Shown piece by piece: positions 13,977 to 20,989 of a stretch of DNA of 23,055 bases. This DNA is from Glaciecola sp964418575. Lineage in GTDB: Bacteria; Pseudomonadota; Gammaproteobacteria; Enterobacterales; Alteromonadaceae. The stretch lies in assembly GCA_964418575.1 (NCBI GenBank), contig CAYQMI010000058.1, positions 1 through 23,055 of the forward strand, in the 5' to 3' direction. Made by a program: the position numbers and the translations under genes. The notes under the pieces are model-generated. The model saw nothing but the letters and a program-made list of their open reading frames with translations. It had not been told where the DNA came from and did not search any database. Position 1 is the stretch's first letter; each line of letters begins with the position of its first letter.

Positions 13977-13998
13977 GATTGCACGTTGAGGTGCAATC
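13977..13998 (-). terminator. Hairpin directly after parE
   Basis: GATTGCAC and GTGCAATC form a perfect 8-bp stem with a six-base loop, starting seven bases after the parE stop. On the minus strand it is followed by CCCCCTCCC rather than a T-run, so it may protect the mRNA end or need Rho rather than act as a classic terminator. Confidence 0.45.
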
Positions 13999-14004
13999 GC
14001 TTCA

Positions 14005-15897
14005 TCAATCCACAGTGACCAAATTACCCTTACTCTCAAGCCATTCTTTTCTGTCTTGCGAGCGCTTTTTGGCCAGCAACATATCCATAAGCTCGAGCAT
14101 ATTTTCACTGTCGGTGCTGGTTAACTGTACTAGGCGGCGAGTATTGGGGTCCATGGTGGTTTCGCGCAGCTGAAGGGGGTTCATTTCACCTAGCCCTTTA
14201 AAGCGCTGCACGTTGACTTTACCGCGTTTCTTTTCGGCTTCTATACGGTCAAGTATGCCTTGGCGCTCTGATTCATCTAGCGCGTAGAACACTTCTTTAC
14301 CCACGTCTATTCTAAATAGTGGTGGCATGGCGACATACACGTGACCTTGGTCAACTAAGGTTCTAAAGTGCTTAACAAACAGTGCGCAGAGCAAGGTGGC
14401 AATGTGCAGTCCGTCGGAGTCAGCATCGGCAAGGATGCAGATTTTGCCATAGCGCAGGCCGGTTAAGTCGTCGGAGTCTGGGTCAATGCCCAGAGCAACG
14501 GATATATCGTGTATCTCTTGTGAGGCAAGTACTTGCGAGGAATCCACTTCCCAGCTATTAAGAATTTTACCGCGCAGGGGCATGATTGCTTGAAATTCTC
14601 TATCTCGCGCTTGTTTTGCAGAGCCGCCAGCAGAATCACCTTCTACTAAAAATAATTCTGAGCGGTCGTTATCTTGCGTTGAACAATCGGTAAGTTTACC
14701 CGGTAGAGGTGGCCCTTGAGTAACCTTTTTACGAGCCACTTTTTTACTGGCTTTTAAGCGCCTTTGAGCATTATTGATGCACATTTCAGCAAGCAACTCA
14801 GCCACATCAGTGTGCTGATTGAGCCATAAACTAAAGGCATCTTTTACCACGCCCGACACAAAGGCCGATGCTTGGCGTGAAGACAAGCGCTCTTTAGTTT
14901 GCCCTGCAAACTGCGGGTCGTGCATTTTAGTAGAGAGTATGTAGCAGCAGCGGTCCCAAATATCGTCAGCGGTTATTTTTACGCCTCGAGGCAATAAGTT
15001 TCTAAATTCGCAAAACTCTCGCATAGAATCGAGCAGGCCCTGACGAAGGCCGTTTACATGCGTACCGCCCTGAGCAGTAGGAATTAGGTTAACATAGCTT
15101 TCGGTGACCATCTCACCGCCTTCTGGTAGCCACATAAGCGCCCAGTCTGCAGCTTCACCATTCCCTGAATATTGGCCCACAAAAGGCGCATCATTTGGCA
15201 GGGTTTCGTAGTCTTTTACAGTTTGGTATAAATAATCTCGTAAACCATCCTCGTAGTACCACTCTTGAGATTCTTTGCTGATCTTATCTTCAAAGCGAAT
15301 GCGCAACCCTGGGCATAGAACGGCTTTTGCACGGAGTATATGAAGTAGCTTACCCACTGAAAATTTAGGAGAATCAAAATAGCTTGGGTCTGGCCAAAAT
15401 TGGACGCGCGTGCCGGTGTTACGCTTACCGCAGGTATCAATCACTTCAATTTCTTGCAGCTTTTCGCCGTTAGCGAAAGCAATCTGGTGGACTTCTCCAC
15501 CGCGCCTGACCGTTACTTCCACTCGGGTCGATAATGCATTCACTACCGACAAACCTACGCCGTGTAAACCACCAGAATACTCATAGTTTTTATTCGAAAA
15601 CTTACCGCCAGCATGCAGCTTAGTCATTATTAGTTCAACACCCGACATTTTTTCTTCGGGGTGAATGTCAACGGGCATACCGCGACCATCGTCGATAACT
15701 TCTAGAGACTGGTCTTCGTGTAGTATGACTTTAATTGAGCTAGCGTGACCTGCTAAAGCCTCATCCACACTGTTATCAATTACCTCTTGGCTGAGGTGAT
15801 TGGGGCGCGTGGTATCGGTGTACATGCCCGGTCTGCGTTTAACCGGCTCTAGTCCGTTTAAGACTTCAATTGCATCTGAATTATATTGATTGCTCAT
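14005..15897 (-). CDS. parE: DNA topoisomerase IV subunit B
   Basis: ParE, the ATPase subunit of topoisomerase IV, which decatenates daughter chromosomes together with ParC. At 630 residues it equals E. coli ParE. The GHKL ATPase shows EVIDNSVDEALAG (N42), DDGRGMP (about 69-75) and the ATP-lid GGLHGVGLSVVNALS (about 109-123). The TOPRIM domain shows LVEGDSAGGSAKQARDREF and later ILADADSDGLHIATLL, with the metal-binding Glu and Asp residues. The C-terminal QRFKGLGEMNPLQLRETTMD is typical. The protein lacks the insert that marks GyrB of gammaproteobacteria, which with the neighbours supports ParE. parC is not in the window. It lies downstream of yqiA with 236 bp between, so it may have its own promoter. 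Confidence 0.97.
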   Translation of the reverse strand: MSNQYNSDAIEVLNGLEPVKRRPGMYTDTTRPNHLSQEVIDNSVDEALAGHASSIKVILHEDQSLEVIDDGRGMPVDIHPEEKMSGVELIMTKLHAGGKFSNKNYEYSGGLHGVGLSVVNALSTRVEVTVRRGGEVHQIAFANGEKLQEIEVIDTCGKRNTGTRVQFWPDPSYFDSPKFSVGKLLHILRAKAVLCPGLRIRFEDKISKESQEWYYEDGLRDYLYQTVKDYETLPNDAPFVGQYSGNGEAADWALMWLPEGGEMVTESYVNLIPTAQGGTHVNGLRQGLLDSMREFCEFRNLLPRGVKITADDIWDRCCYILSTKMHDPQFAGQTKERLSSRQASAFVSGVVKDAFSLWLNQHTDVAELLAEMCINNAQRRLKASKKVARKKVTQGPPLPGKLTDCSTQDNDRSELFLVEGDSAGGSAKQARDREFQAIMPLRGKILNSWEVDSSQVLASQEIHDISVALGIDPDSDDLTGLRYGKICILADADSDGLHIATLLCALFVKHFRTLVDQGHVYVAMPPLFRIDVGKEVFYALDESERQGILDRIEAEKKRGKVNVQRFKGLGEMNPLQLRETTMDPNTRRLVQLTSTDSENMLELMDMLLAKKRSQDRKEWLESKGNLVTVD

Positions 15898-16133
15898 AGA
15901 TTAGCGCTTTCGTTGTTATTCTTGTTGTTAATCTCAGTGATATATTTCAAGCAGCCCGCGCAAAGGATTCATCAAACAAAATCATGAACATTAACGAAAC
16001 GCTTTACTGCATGAGTAGATTGTTACAAACATTCAAAGGCAGTTGAATGCTAATACCTGATGGCATAGTAGCAAGGCGCTTGATTGCAAGCAATATGACA
16101 AACTCACTTGCCCATAAATACTTTTACAAGCGC

Positions 16134-16715
16134 CTATCTTAAAAAATTGAAGATCGCAGGCAAATGCTTTTGATAGCCTACAAAGCTATGGTTACCACCT
16201 TGCTCAATCGTCACGTCGGCACCTTGGTATTTAGCCTCGGCCAATCGATAGTCAAGGGTTTCATCACCTGTTTGCAAGAGCACTTTATAGCAACTCGGAT
16301 CAGCAATTTTTGCCGAGTCAAAGCGATGCAAATGAGTAATGGTGTAGGGATTTACGCTAAAATGCTCCAAAGAATACGGATTGATATGTTGCCCTTGATA
16401 GTCTTGCATCAAGTTATATGGAGCAACCGCCGGATTTACAATTACCGCTTTACACGGCATTTTGTTTCCGTACTTTTCAACAAAATAAGTAGACAAAAAG
16501 CCCCCCATTGAGCTGCCGATAAATCGTAAAGAGCTTGTTGGTAAGGATGCGATCAGATACTCAACGCTTGCAACAGCCCGAACGATGTTTCCGGATAACT
16601 GAGGAATGTGAAGGTTCAGAGCAGGATAATTGGCTTTAACGTAGCCTAAAGTTTGTTGGGCTTTTTCTGATTGGGGTGAGCTTAAAAATCCATGTAAATA
16701 AATCAGGTGTTGCAT
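16134..16715 (-). CDS. yqiA: YqiA-family alpha/beta-hydrolase esterase
   Basis: A 193-residue single-domain alpha/beta hydrolase of the YqiA/UPF0227 type. YLHGFLSSPQSEKAQ holds the oxyanion region, GSSMGG the nucleophile (S69), TGDETLDY the likely acid (D151 or D155) and GGNHSF the catalytic histidine (H176). E. coli YqiA hydrolyses short acyl esters; the natural substrate is unknown. AAGGGA precedes the start. Gene order nudF-yqiB-yqiA-parE is the standard one in gammaproteobacteria, except that cpdA, normally between yqiB and yqiA, is missing; only 63 bp lie between the two here. Confidence 0.92.
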   Translation of the reverse strand: MQHLIYLHGFLSSPQSEKAQQTLGYVKANYPALNLHIPQLSGNIVRAVASVEYLIASLPTSSLRFIGSSMGGFLSTYFVEKYGNKMPCKAVIVNPAVAPYNLMQDYQGQHINPYSLEHFSVNPYTITHLHRFDSAKIADPSCYKVLLQTGDETLDYRLAEAKYQGADVTIEQGGNHSFVGYQKHLPAIFNFLR

Positions 16716-16778
16716 GTTTGCTTAATCCCTTGTGCTACTGCATTTTTTCTTATATTTGATGTGGGTATAATTCAACGC

Positions 16779-17198
16779 TTAGGTTGAGGCAGTCTGTTGT
16801 GACAAACAAAAATGTAACCACTCAGACAAAAACACATTCACCATATATTTTTCATTACGCTGATGCATATTCAAATTGGGGTACTCATACACCGGTTTTA
16901 ATTGCGAAGTGTGCTGAGATTCCAGCACTTCGGCCACTTTCGCATCGTGATACAGGCGCACAATCATGCTTGGGCGCAAATACTTAGGCATGTTTGCATT
17001 GAGTTGTTCAACGTTGAGCGTACTGGTGTAGCGGGTAGAGTCTAAAATCGTGATTTTATAGGTCAGCTTTTCGCTTATGCTAAAATCATAGCTCAAATCT
17101 TCGCTGTCGCAGTCGGGCAGCAATTTGAGCATGCACACGTAGTTATTCTCACAAGTAGCAAGAATACTCGGTAGGTGCGGGACATAGCGTTTTTTCAA
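16779..17198 (-). CDS. yqiB: YqiB-family protein (DUF1249)
   Basis: A 139-residue cytoplasmic protein matching the DUF1249/YqiB family: MKKRYVPHLPSILATCENNY at the start, a beta-rich centre (YKITILDSTRYTSTLNVEQ), MIVRLYHDAKVAEVLE, and YPNLNMHQRNEKYMVNVFLS towards the end. The biochemical role is unknown, but the gene is almost always next to nudF, as here (29 bp downstream of nudF on the same strand). It is probably cotranscribed with nudF and yqiA. The length is normal for the family. Confidence 0.9.
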   Translation of the reverse strand: MKKRYVPHLPSILATCENNYVCMLKLLPDCDSEDLSYDFSISEKLTYKITILDSTRYTSTLNVEQLNANMPKYLRPSMIVRLYHDAKVAEVLESQHTSQLKPVYEYPNLNMHQRNEKYMVNVFLSEWLHFCLSQQTAST

Positions 17199-17227
17199 TG
17201 TTGCTCCAAATTGGCTTTAGCCATTTT

Positions 17228-17836
17228 TTACTGCCAACCGCTCAATAAAGTTTGTTTATTCAAAACAAACCATTGTAGCGCAATAATCGCGGCAGCGTTG
17301 TCAATTTTACCTTGTTCTAACCACTGTATCGCCTGTTTTTCAGGAACTCTTAATACCTTTATATCCTCAGCCTCATGTTCTAAACCATGAATACCTGAGG
17401 CCGTACTAGCATCCACTTCTGCCATGTAAATATGCAAACGTTCAGTTGTTCCACCCGGGCTAGAAAGATATGTAAGGGCTTTGGTGACATTGAACAACTT
17501 CACTCCTGCTTCTTCTAATGCCTCACGTTTACATACATCTTCTTCCTCTTCACCTGGCTCGATGATACCTGCAATAATCTCTATCATCCAAGGGTGATCC
17601 GACGTAGCAATGGCAGGGTAGCGGAACTGCTCAATCAGCACAAATTCGGCCAAGTGCTTATCGTAAGCTAATACTGCCACTGCATGTCCTCGCTCAAATA
17701 CCTCGCGCTGCACAATATCACTCTCGCTACCGTCGTACTTTTTGTGGGTAAAGGTGTGCTTGACCATTTTGAAAAACCCTTTAAATAAGGTTTCGGTTTT
17801 GATTAAGGTGACGTCTTTTGCAGTGAATTGTGACAT
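17228..17836 (-). CDS. nudF: ADP-ribose pyrophosphatase (Nudix hydrolase)
   Basis: NudF hydrolyses ADP-ribose to AMP and ribose 5-phosphate. This 202-residue protein carries a full Nudix box: G-I-I-E-P-G-E, seven residues, then REALEEAG (about residues 89-111), with the metal-binding glutamates intact. The N-terminal beta-strand part and YLSSPGGTTERLHIYMAEVD after the box are typical of the ADP-ribose group. It is the first gene of the nudF-yqiB-yqiA set, divergent from tolC across 190 bp, the same arrangement as in E. coli. Confidence 0.95.
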   Translation of the reverse strand: MSQFTAKDVTLIKTETLFKGFFKMVKHTFTHKKYDGSESDIVQREVFERGHAVAVLAYDKHLAEFVLIEQFRYPAIATSDHPWMIEIIAGIIEPGEEEEDVCKREALEEAGVKLFNVTKALTYLSSPGGTTERLHIYMAEVDASTASGIHGLEHEAEDIKVLRVPEKQAIQWLEQGKIDNAAAIIALQWFVLNKQTLLSGWQ

Positions 17837-17919
17837 ATATTATTGATCCTTTATTGCTACGAAGCGTTTTTGACTTTGATAACAGAAACTTAATCTGCAA
17901 TTTCATCACATTCTGTTAC

Positions 17920-17943
17920 ACTTGTACTTGAAGTTTTACAAGT
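17920..17943. promoter_or_regulatory. Inverted repeat between nudF and tolC, possible operator
   Basis: ACTTGTA (17920-17926) and TACAAGT (17937-17943) are a perfect 7-bp inverted repeat with a 10-base spacer, so the half-site centres lie 17 bp apart. This fits a dimeric regulator in a divergent spacer, for example one that adjusts tolC. No known consensus is recognised. Confidence 0.35.
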
Positions 17944-18026
17944 ATTTGATATGACAAGTTACTGAAATACACTACAGTTATCACAATATATTTAACCGTT
18001 AGTTTTATCTACTAAGGCTCTTGCCA

Positions 18027-19436
18027 ATGAAAAAAACCTTACTTAGCCTCTTTATAGGGCTGTCAGTCTCTGGCACTGCGCTTGCCGATGACCTAATTAC
18101 CGTATATCAGTTAGCTCTGACTAACGATCCGATAATCAACCGCGCTGAAGCACAAAAAGATGCGGCCTATACAGGTATCGATATTAGTCGCGCAGCCTTG
18201 CTTCCACAAATCAGTGGCAGTGTATCCTACACCGATTCGAACAGAGAAATCTTTGATCAGCAGTTTGTGAGTGAAGATACGGTTATTGATATTGAAGGTG
18301 ACAACGATTCACAAAACCTAAGTTATGGCCTAAGTCTGTCTATGTCTTTATACGACCATGCTAACTGGGTCGGTATGGATAGAGCCGAATTAGTGGCGCA
18401 ACAAAGCGATGCCCAATTAGCCGCAGAACTTCAACTTCTGATGAGCAGAACGGTAAATGCATATTTAGCAGTTCTTAGGGAGCAGGATAATGTTGAGTTC
18501 GTAAAAGCGGAGCTTCGTGCGATTGAACGCCAATTAGAGCAAACAAAACAGCGTTTTGAAGTCGGTTTAACTGCAATTACCGATGTTCATGAGGCACAAG
18601 CAAACTTCGATAACACCGTGGCGCGTCAAATTAGAGCAGAAAACTCAGTTGAACTCCGCCTTGAAGAGTTAAGAGAAATAACCGGAAAGTATCATTCCAG
18701 TATTCAAGTTCTCGACACCGACAAATTTGAGGCAACTCAACCACAACCAGCAAACGTTGACGAATGGGTAGAAACTGCCAAAGAGTCTAACCTAACGCTT
18801 TTAGCGCAGCGCTTTGCAAAAGATATTGCAAAAGAAGATATCGATTTAGCACGCGCTGGGCATTATCCGACGTTGAGTCTAACTGGCTCATATGGCATTA
18901 GCGACAATAAATCTACAACAACTTTGAATCAGGTTGATCAAACGACTGGGCAGCCTGTAGACCCAATTGTTAACGAACCTCCTAGATTGGATAATAGAAG
19001 CATTGGACTGACTCTTAGCGTACCCATTTATGAAGGCGGTTCTGTTGTTGCGAGTACTGACAGAGCAAGAGCAAACTTTGTTGTTGCTAGTGAAAATTTA
19101 GAGCTAACATACCGCCAAACAGTACGAGTATTAAGAAGCTCATTCAATGACGTTAAGGCGTCTATATCGACCATCAAAGCCCTAGAGCAGTCTGTTGTTT
19201 CGGCTGAGTCAGCTTTGCAAGCCACCGAGGCTGGTTTTGACGTGGGTACGCGCACCATCGTTGATGTACTTAACAGCACACGAAACCTATTTGATGCAAG
19301 ACGTAACTTAGCGGACGCAAGGTACATTTTTATCGCTGCGATTATTAGTCTAAAACAGGCTGCAGGCACGCTTACTGAAGATGACTTAATTGCGATTAAT
19401 CGCGCGTTATCACCGCCTCCACAACCGAACATTTAG
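18027..19436 (+). CDS. tolC: TolC-type outer membrane efflux channel
   Basis: TolC forms the trimeric outer-membrane channel used by RND and ABC efflux pumps and type I secretion. The precursor has 469 residues (E. coli 493) with signal peptide MKKTLLSLFIGLSVSGTALA. Two OEP repeats are visible: the first with NDPIINRAEAQKDAAYTGID and RFEVGLTAITDVHEAQANFD, the second with NLTLLAQRFAKDIAKEDIDL and GFDVGTRTIVDVLNSTRNLF. The paired GLTAITDV and GTRTIVDV motifs mark the equivalent turns of the repeats. The ATG at 18027 has AAGG nine bases upstream and gives a normal signal peptide; a TTG two codons earlier is less likely. The C-terminus is short and Pro-rich (SPPPQPNI). Confidence 0.95.
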   Translation: MKKTLLSLFIGLSVSGTALADDLITVYQLALTNDPIINRAEAQKDAAYTGIDISRAALLPQISGSVSYTDSNREIFDQQFVSEDTVIDIEGDNDSQNLSYGLSLSMSLYDHANWVGMDRAELVAQQSDAQLAAELQLLMSRTVNAYLAVLREQDNVEFVKAELRAIERQLEQTKQRFEVGLTAITDVHEAQANFDNTVARQIRAENSVELRLEELREITGKYHSSIQVLDTDKFEATQPQPANVDEWVETAKESNLTLLAQRFAKDIAKEDIDLARAGHYPTLSLTGSYGISDNKSTTTLNQVDQTTGQPVDPIVNEPPRLDNRSIGLTLSVPIYEGGSVVASTDRARANFVVASENLELTYRQTVRVLRSSFNDVKASISTIKALEQSVVSAESALQATEAGFDVGTRTIVDVLNSTRNLFDARRNLADARYIFIAAIISLKQAAGTLTEDDLIAINRALSPPPQPNI

Positions 19437-19482
19437 TCTTTCAAGTAACTATAAAGATTTTTAAAGGGCTAAATTACTTACC

Positions 19483-19525
19483 AACCTATGGTCGTGCTCG
19501 CTAAAAGCGGAGGTGACCATAGGTT
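19483..19525. repeat. Long hairpin downstream of tolC
   Basis: AACCTATGGTC (19483-19493) and GACCATAGGTT (19515-19525) are a perfect 11-bp inverted repeat. Within the 21-base interior CGCT and AGCG can pair as a second stem. It lies 47 bases after the tolC stop and about 60 bases from the convergent FKBP gene end. No T-run follows on either strand, so it may be a transcript-end stabiliser, a non-canonical bidirectional terminator or a palindromic repeat unit. Confidence 0.6.
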
Positions 19526-19583
19526 CAGTAAAGTATATTTATGCTCCAACGCAAGCTTGTATATTAATCTCGCTGTCTCTGTT

Positions 19584-20054
19584 TTATTCAATCCCAAGCA
19601 ACTCTACTTCAAAAATTAACGTTGAGCCTGGCTCAATACTGCCGGCTGCGCTGTTGCCATATGCAAGCTCTGCGGGAATAAAAAATTTAAATTTATCGCC
19701 CACAACCATTAGTTGAACACCTTCAGTCCAACCTTTAATAACCCTGTCAAGCGGGAAGCTAATAGCTTCTCCCCTGTCTACTGAACTGTCGAATACAGTG
19801 CCGTCTATGAGCGTACCGTGATAGTGCACTTTTACTGTTGATGACGCACTTGGACGCTGTTCGCCATCTCCATTTTGCAGCACTAAGTATTGCAAGCCTG
19901 AATCGGTTTCCTTTACGCCTTCACGCTTTTCGTTTTCCAGTAAAAACTGTTTTCCTATTTCTAAATTTTCGGCTGCTGCTTTTTTATTGCTAACGCTCTT
20001 AGCAAAGAAAAAAATAACTAATGCGACTACTATGGCAATGACGATGAACTTCAT
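19584..20054 (-). CDS. Membrane-anchored FKBP-type peptidyl-prolyl isomerase
   Basis: A 156-residue FKBP with one N-terminal hydrophobic segment (about 4-19, followed by KSVSNKK), so it is probably anchored in the inner membrane with the catalytic domain in the periplasm. The FKBP domain spans about residues 50-156; active-site residues seen are Y78, F88, D89, V105, I106, W109, Y132 and F148. Complete sets of these support isomerase activity on X-Pro bonds. Unlike FkpA or FklB it lacks a long dimerisation domain. AGGATA precedes the ATG by six bases. It lies 21 bases downstream of the ion channel gene on the same strand, so the two are likely cotranscribed. Confidence 0.88.
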   Translation of the reverse strand: MKFIVIAIVVALVIFFFAKSVSNKKAAAENLEIGKQFLLENEKREGVKETDSGLQYLVLQNGDGEQRPSASSTVKVHYHGTLIDGTVFDSSVDRGEAISFPLDRVIKGWTEGVQLMVVGDKFKFFIPAELAYGNSAAGSIEPGSTLIFEVELLGIE

Positions 20055-20075
20055 TTTATATCCTAATGTTTTAGT

Positions 20076-20870
20076 TTATTTTGCAGACTTTTTTAAATCG
20101 TTTAGCTGCTCACTGAGGCTTGCAATTTGCGCCTGAATATCAGCTAACGACGGCTGATCTTTATTCCTTTCTTTACTATGCTCTTCATCCATGACGCCCA
20201 CTACGATACCAATCACCATGTTCAAAAAAGCAAATGCGGTGAAGAAAATAAAGCTCATGTAGAATATCCAGCTCATTGGATACACTTCCATGGTTTCGTA
20301 TTGGATATCGGTCCAGTCTTCAAACGTCATCACCCTAAACAGGGTAAGCATCGATATTGCAATGTTGCCCCATAGCACTGGGTTAATTTCGTTAAACAAA
20401 AACGAGCCAATGGCAGCATAAATGTAGAAGATAATAAACATCAATAAGACGACGTAACCAAGTCTTGGTAGAGCCGTTAATAAAGAGTTTATTAACACTC
20501 TAAGTTCGGGCACGATTGAAATCATACGCAGCACCCTGAAAATCCTGATCAAGCGTGCGAGCAAGGCTAACTCTGATTCATCTATAGGAATGAGGCTTAT
20601 GACCACCACAGCCGTATCGAATACGTTCCAGGCCGACTTGAAAAATGCTTTTTTGTTTTCTTCAGCAATAAATCGTATCAATATTTCGATTAGAAAGAAG
20701 AGCGTGATAAATACGTCAATATACTGCGTAATGGTTAGCGCTGTAGGCGTTAATGGGTAGGTCTTTGCGCCAATTTCTAATGCAGAAATTATAATGACCG
20801 TAATAACAAAAAACTCAAAAGCCTTGTTATTTCTGAGTCGCACCAAGGCGGCATGCATATTGTCTAACAT
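20076..20870 (-). CDS. Voltage-gated cation channel of the BacNav type
   Basis: A 264-residue single-domain six-helix channel (ion transporter family, PF00520) of the NaChBac group, working as a tetramer in the inner membrane. S4 is evident with arginines every third position (R106, R109, R112, R115 in ARLIRIFRVLRM). The pore helix and filter read MTFEDWTD (E184, D185, D188) in place of the TLESW of typical sodium channels. S6 runs about 204-227 and is followed by a cytoplasmic tail and a heptad-rich coiled coil (SLADIQAQIASLSEQLNDLK), the usual tetramer-stabilising bundle. The extra acidic filter residues suggest calcium or mixed permeability. The ribosome binding site is weak. First gene of a probable operon with the FKBP gene. 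Confidence 0.9.
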   Translation of the reverse strand: MLDNMHAALVRLRNNKAFEFFVITVIIISALEIGAKTYPLTPTALTITQYIDVFITLFFLIEILIRFIAEENKKAFFKSAWNVFDTAVVVISLIPIDESELALLARLIRIFRVLRMISIVPELRVLINSLLTALPRLGYVVLLMFIIFYIYAAIGSFLFNEINPVLWGNIAISMLTLFRVMTFEDWTDIQYETMEVYPMSWIFYMSFIFFTAFAFLNMVIGIVVGVMDEEHSKERNKDQPSLADIQAQIASLSEQLNDLKKSAK

Positions 20871-20910
20871 TTACTTGTGTACCATTTAAAATAAGAATTA
20901 TAAGTGAAGC

Positions 20911-20944
20911 AATAAAAATGGCCTGCTTTCATAAAACAGGCCAA
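20911..20944 (-). terminator. Rho-independent terminator after the TPR gene
   Basis: On the minus strand TGGCCTG and CAGGCCA (20919-20943 on the plus strand) form a 7-bp stem with an 11-base loop, followed by TTTTTATT. It lies about 45 bases after the stop at 20990. Confidence 0.85.
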
Positions 20945-20989
20945 TTCAGATGATTAAAACGCGCCGTATTAAACAGCGCTAGAGTGCTG

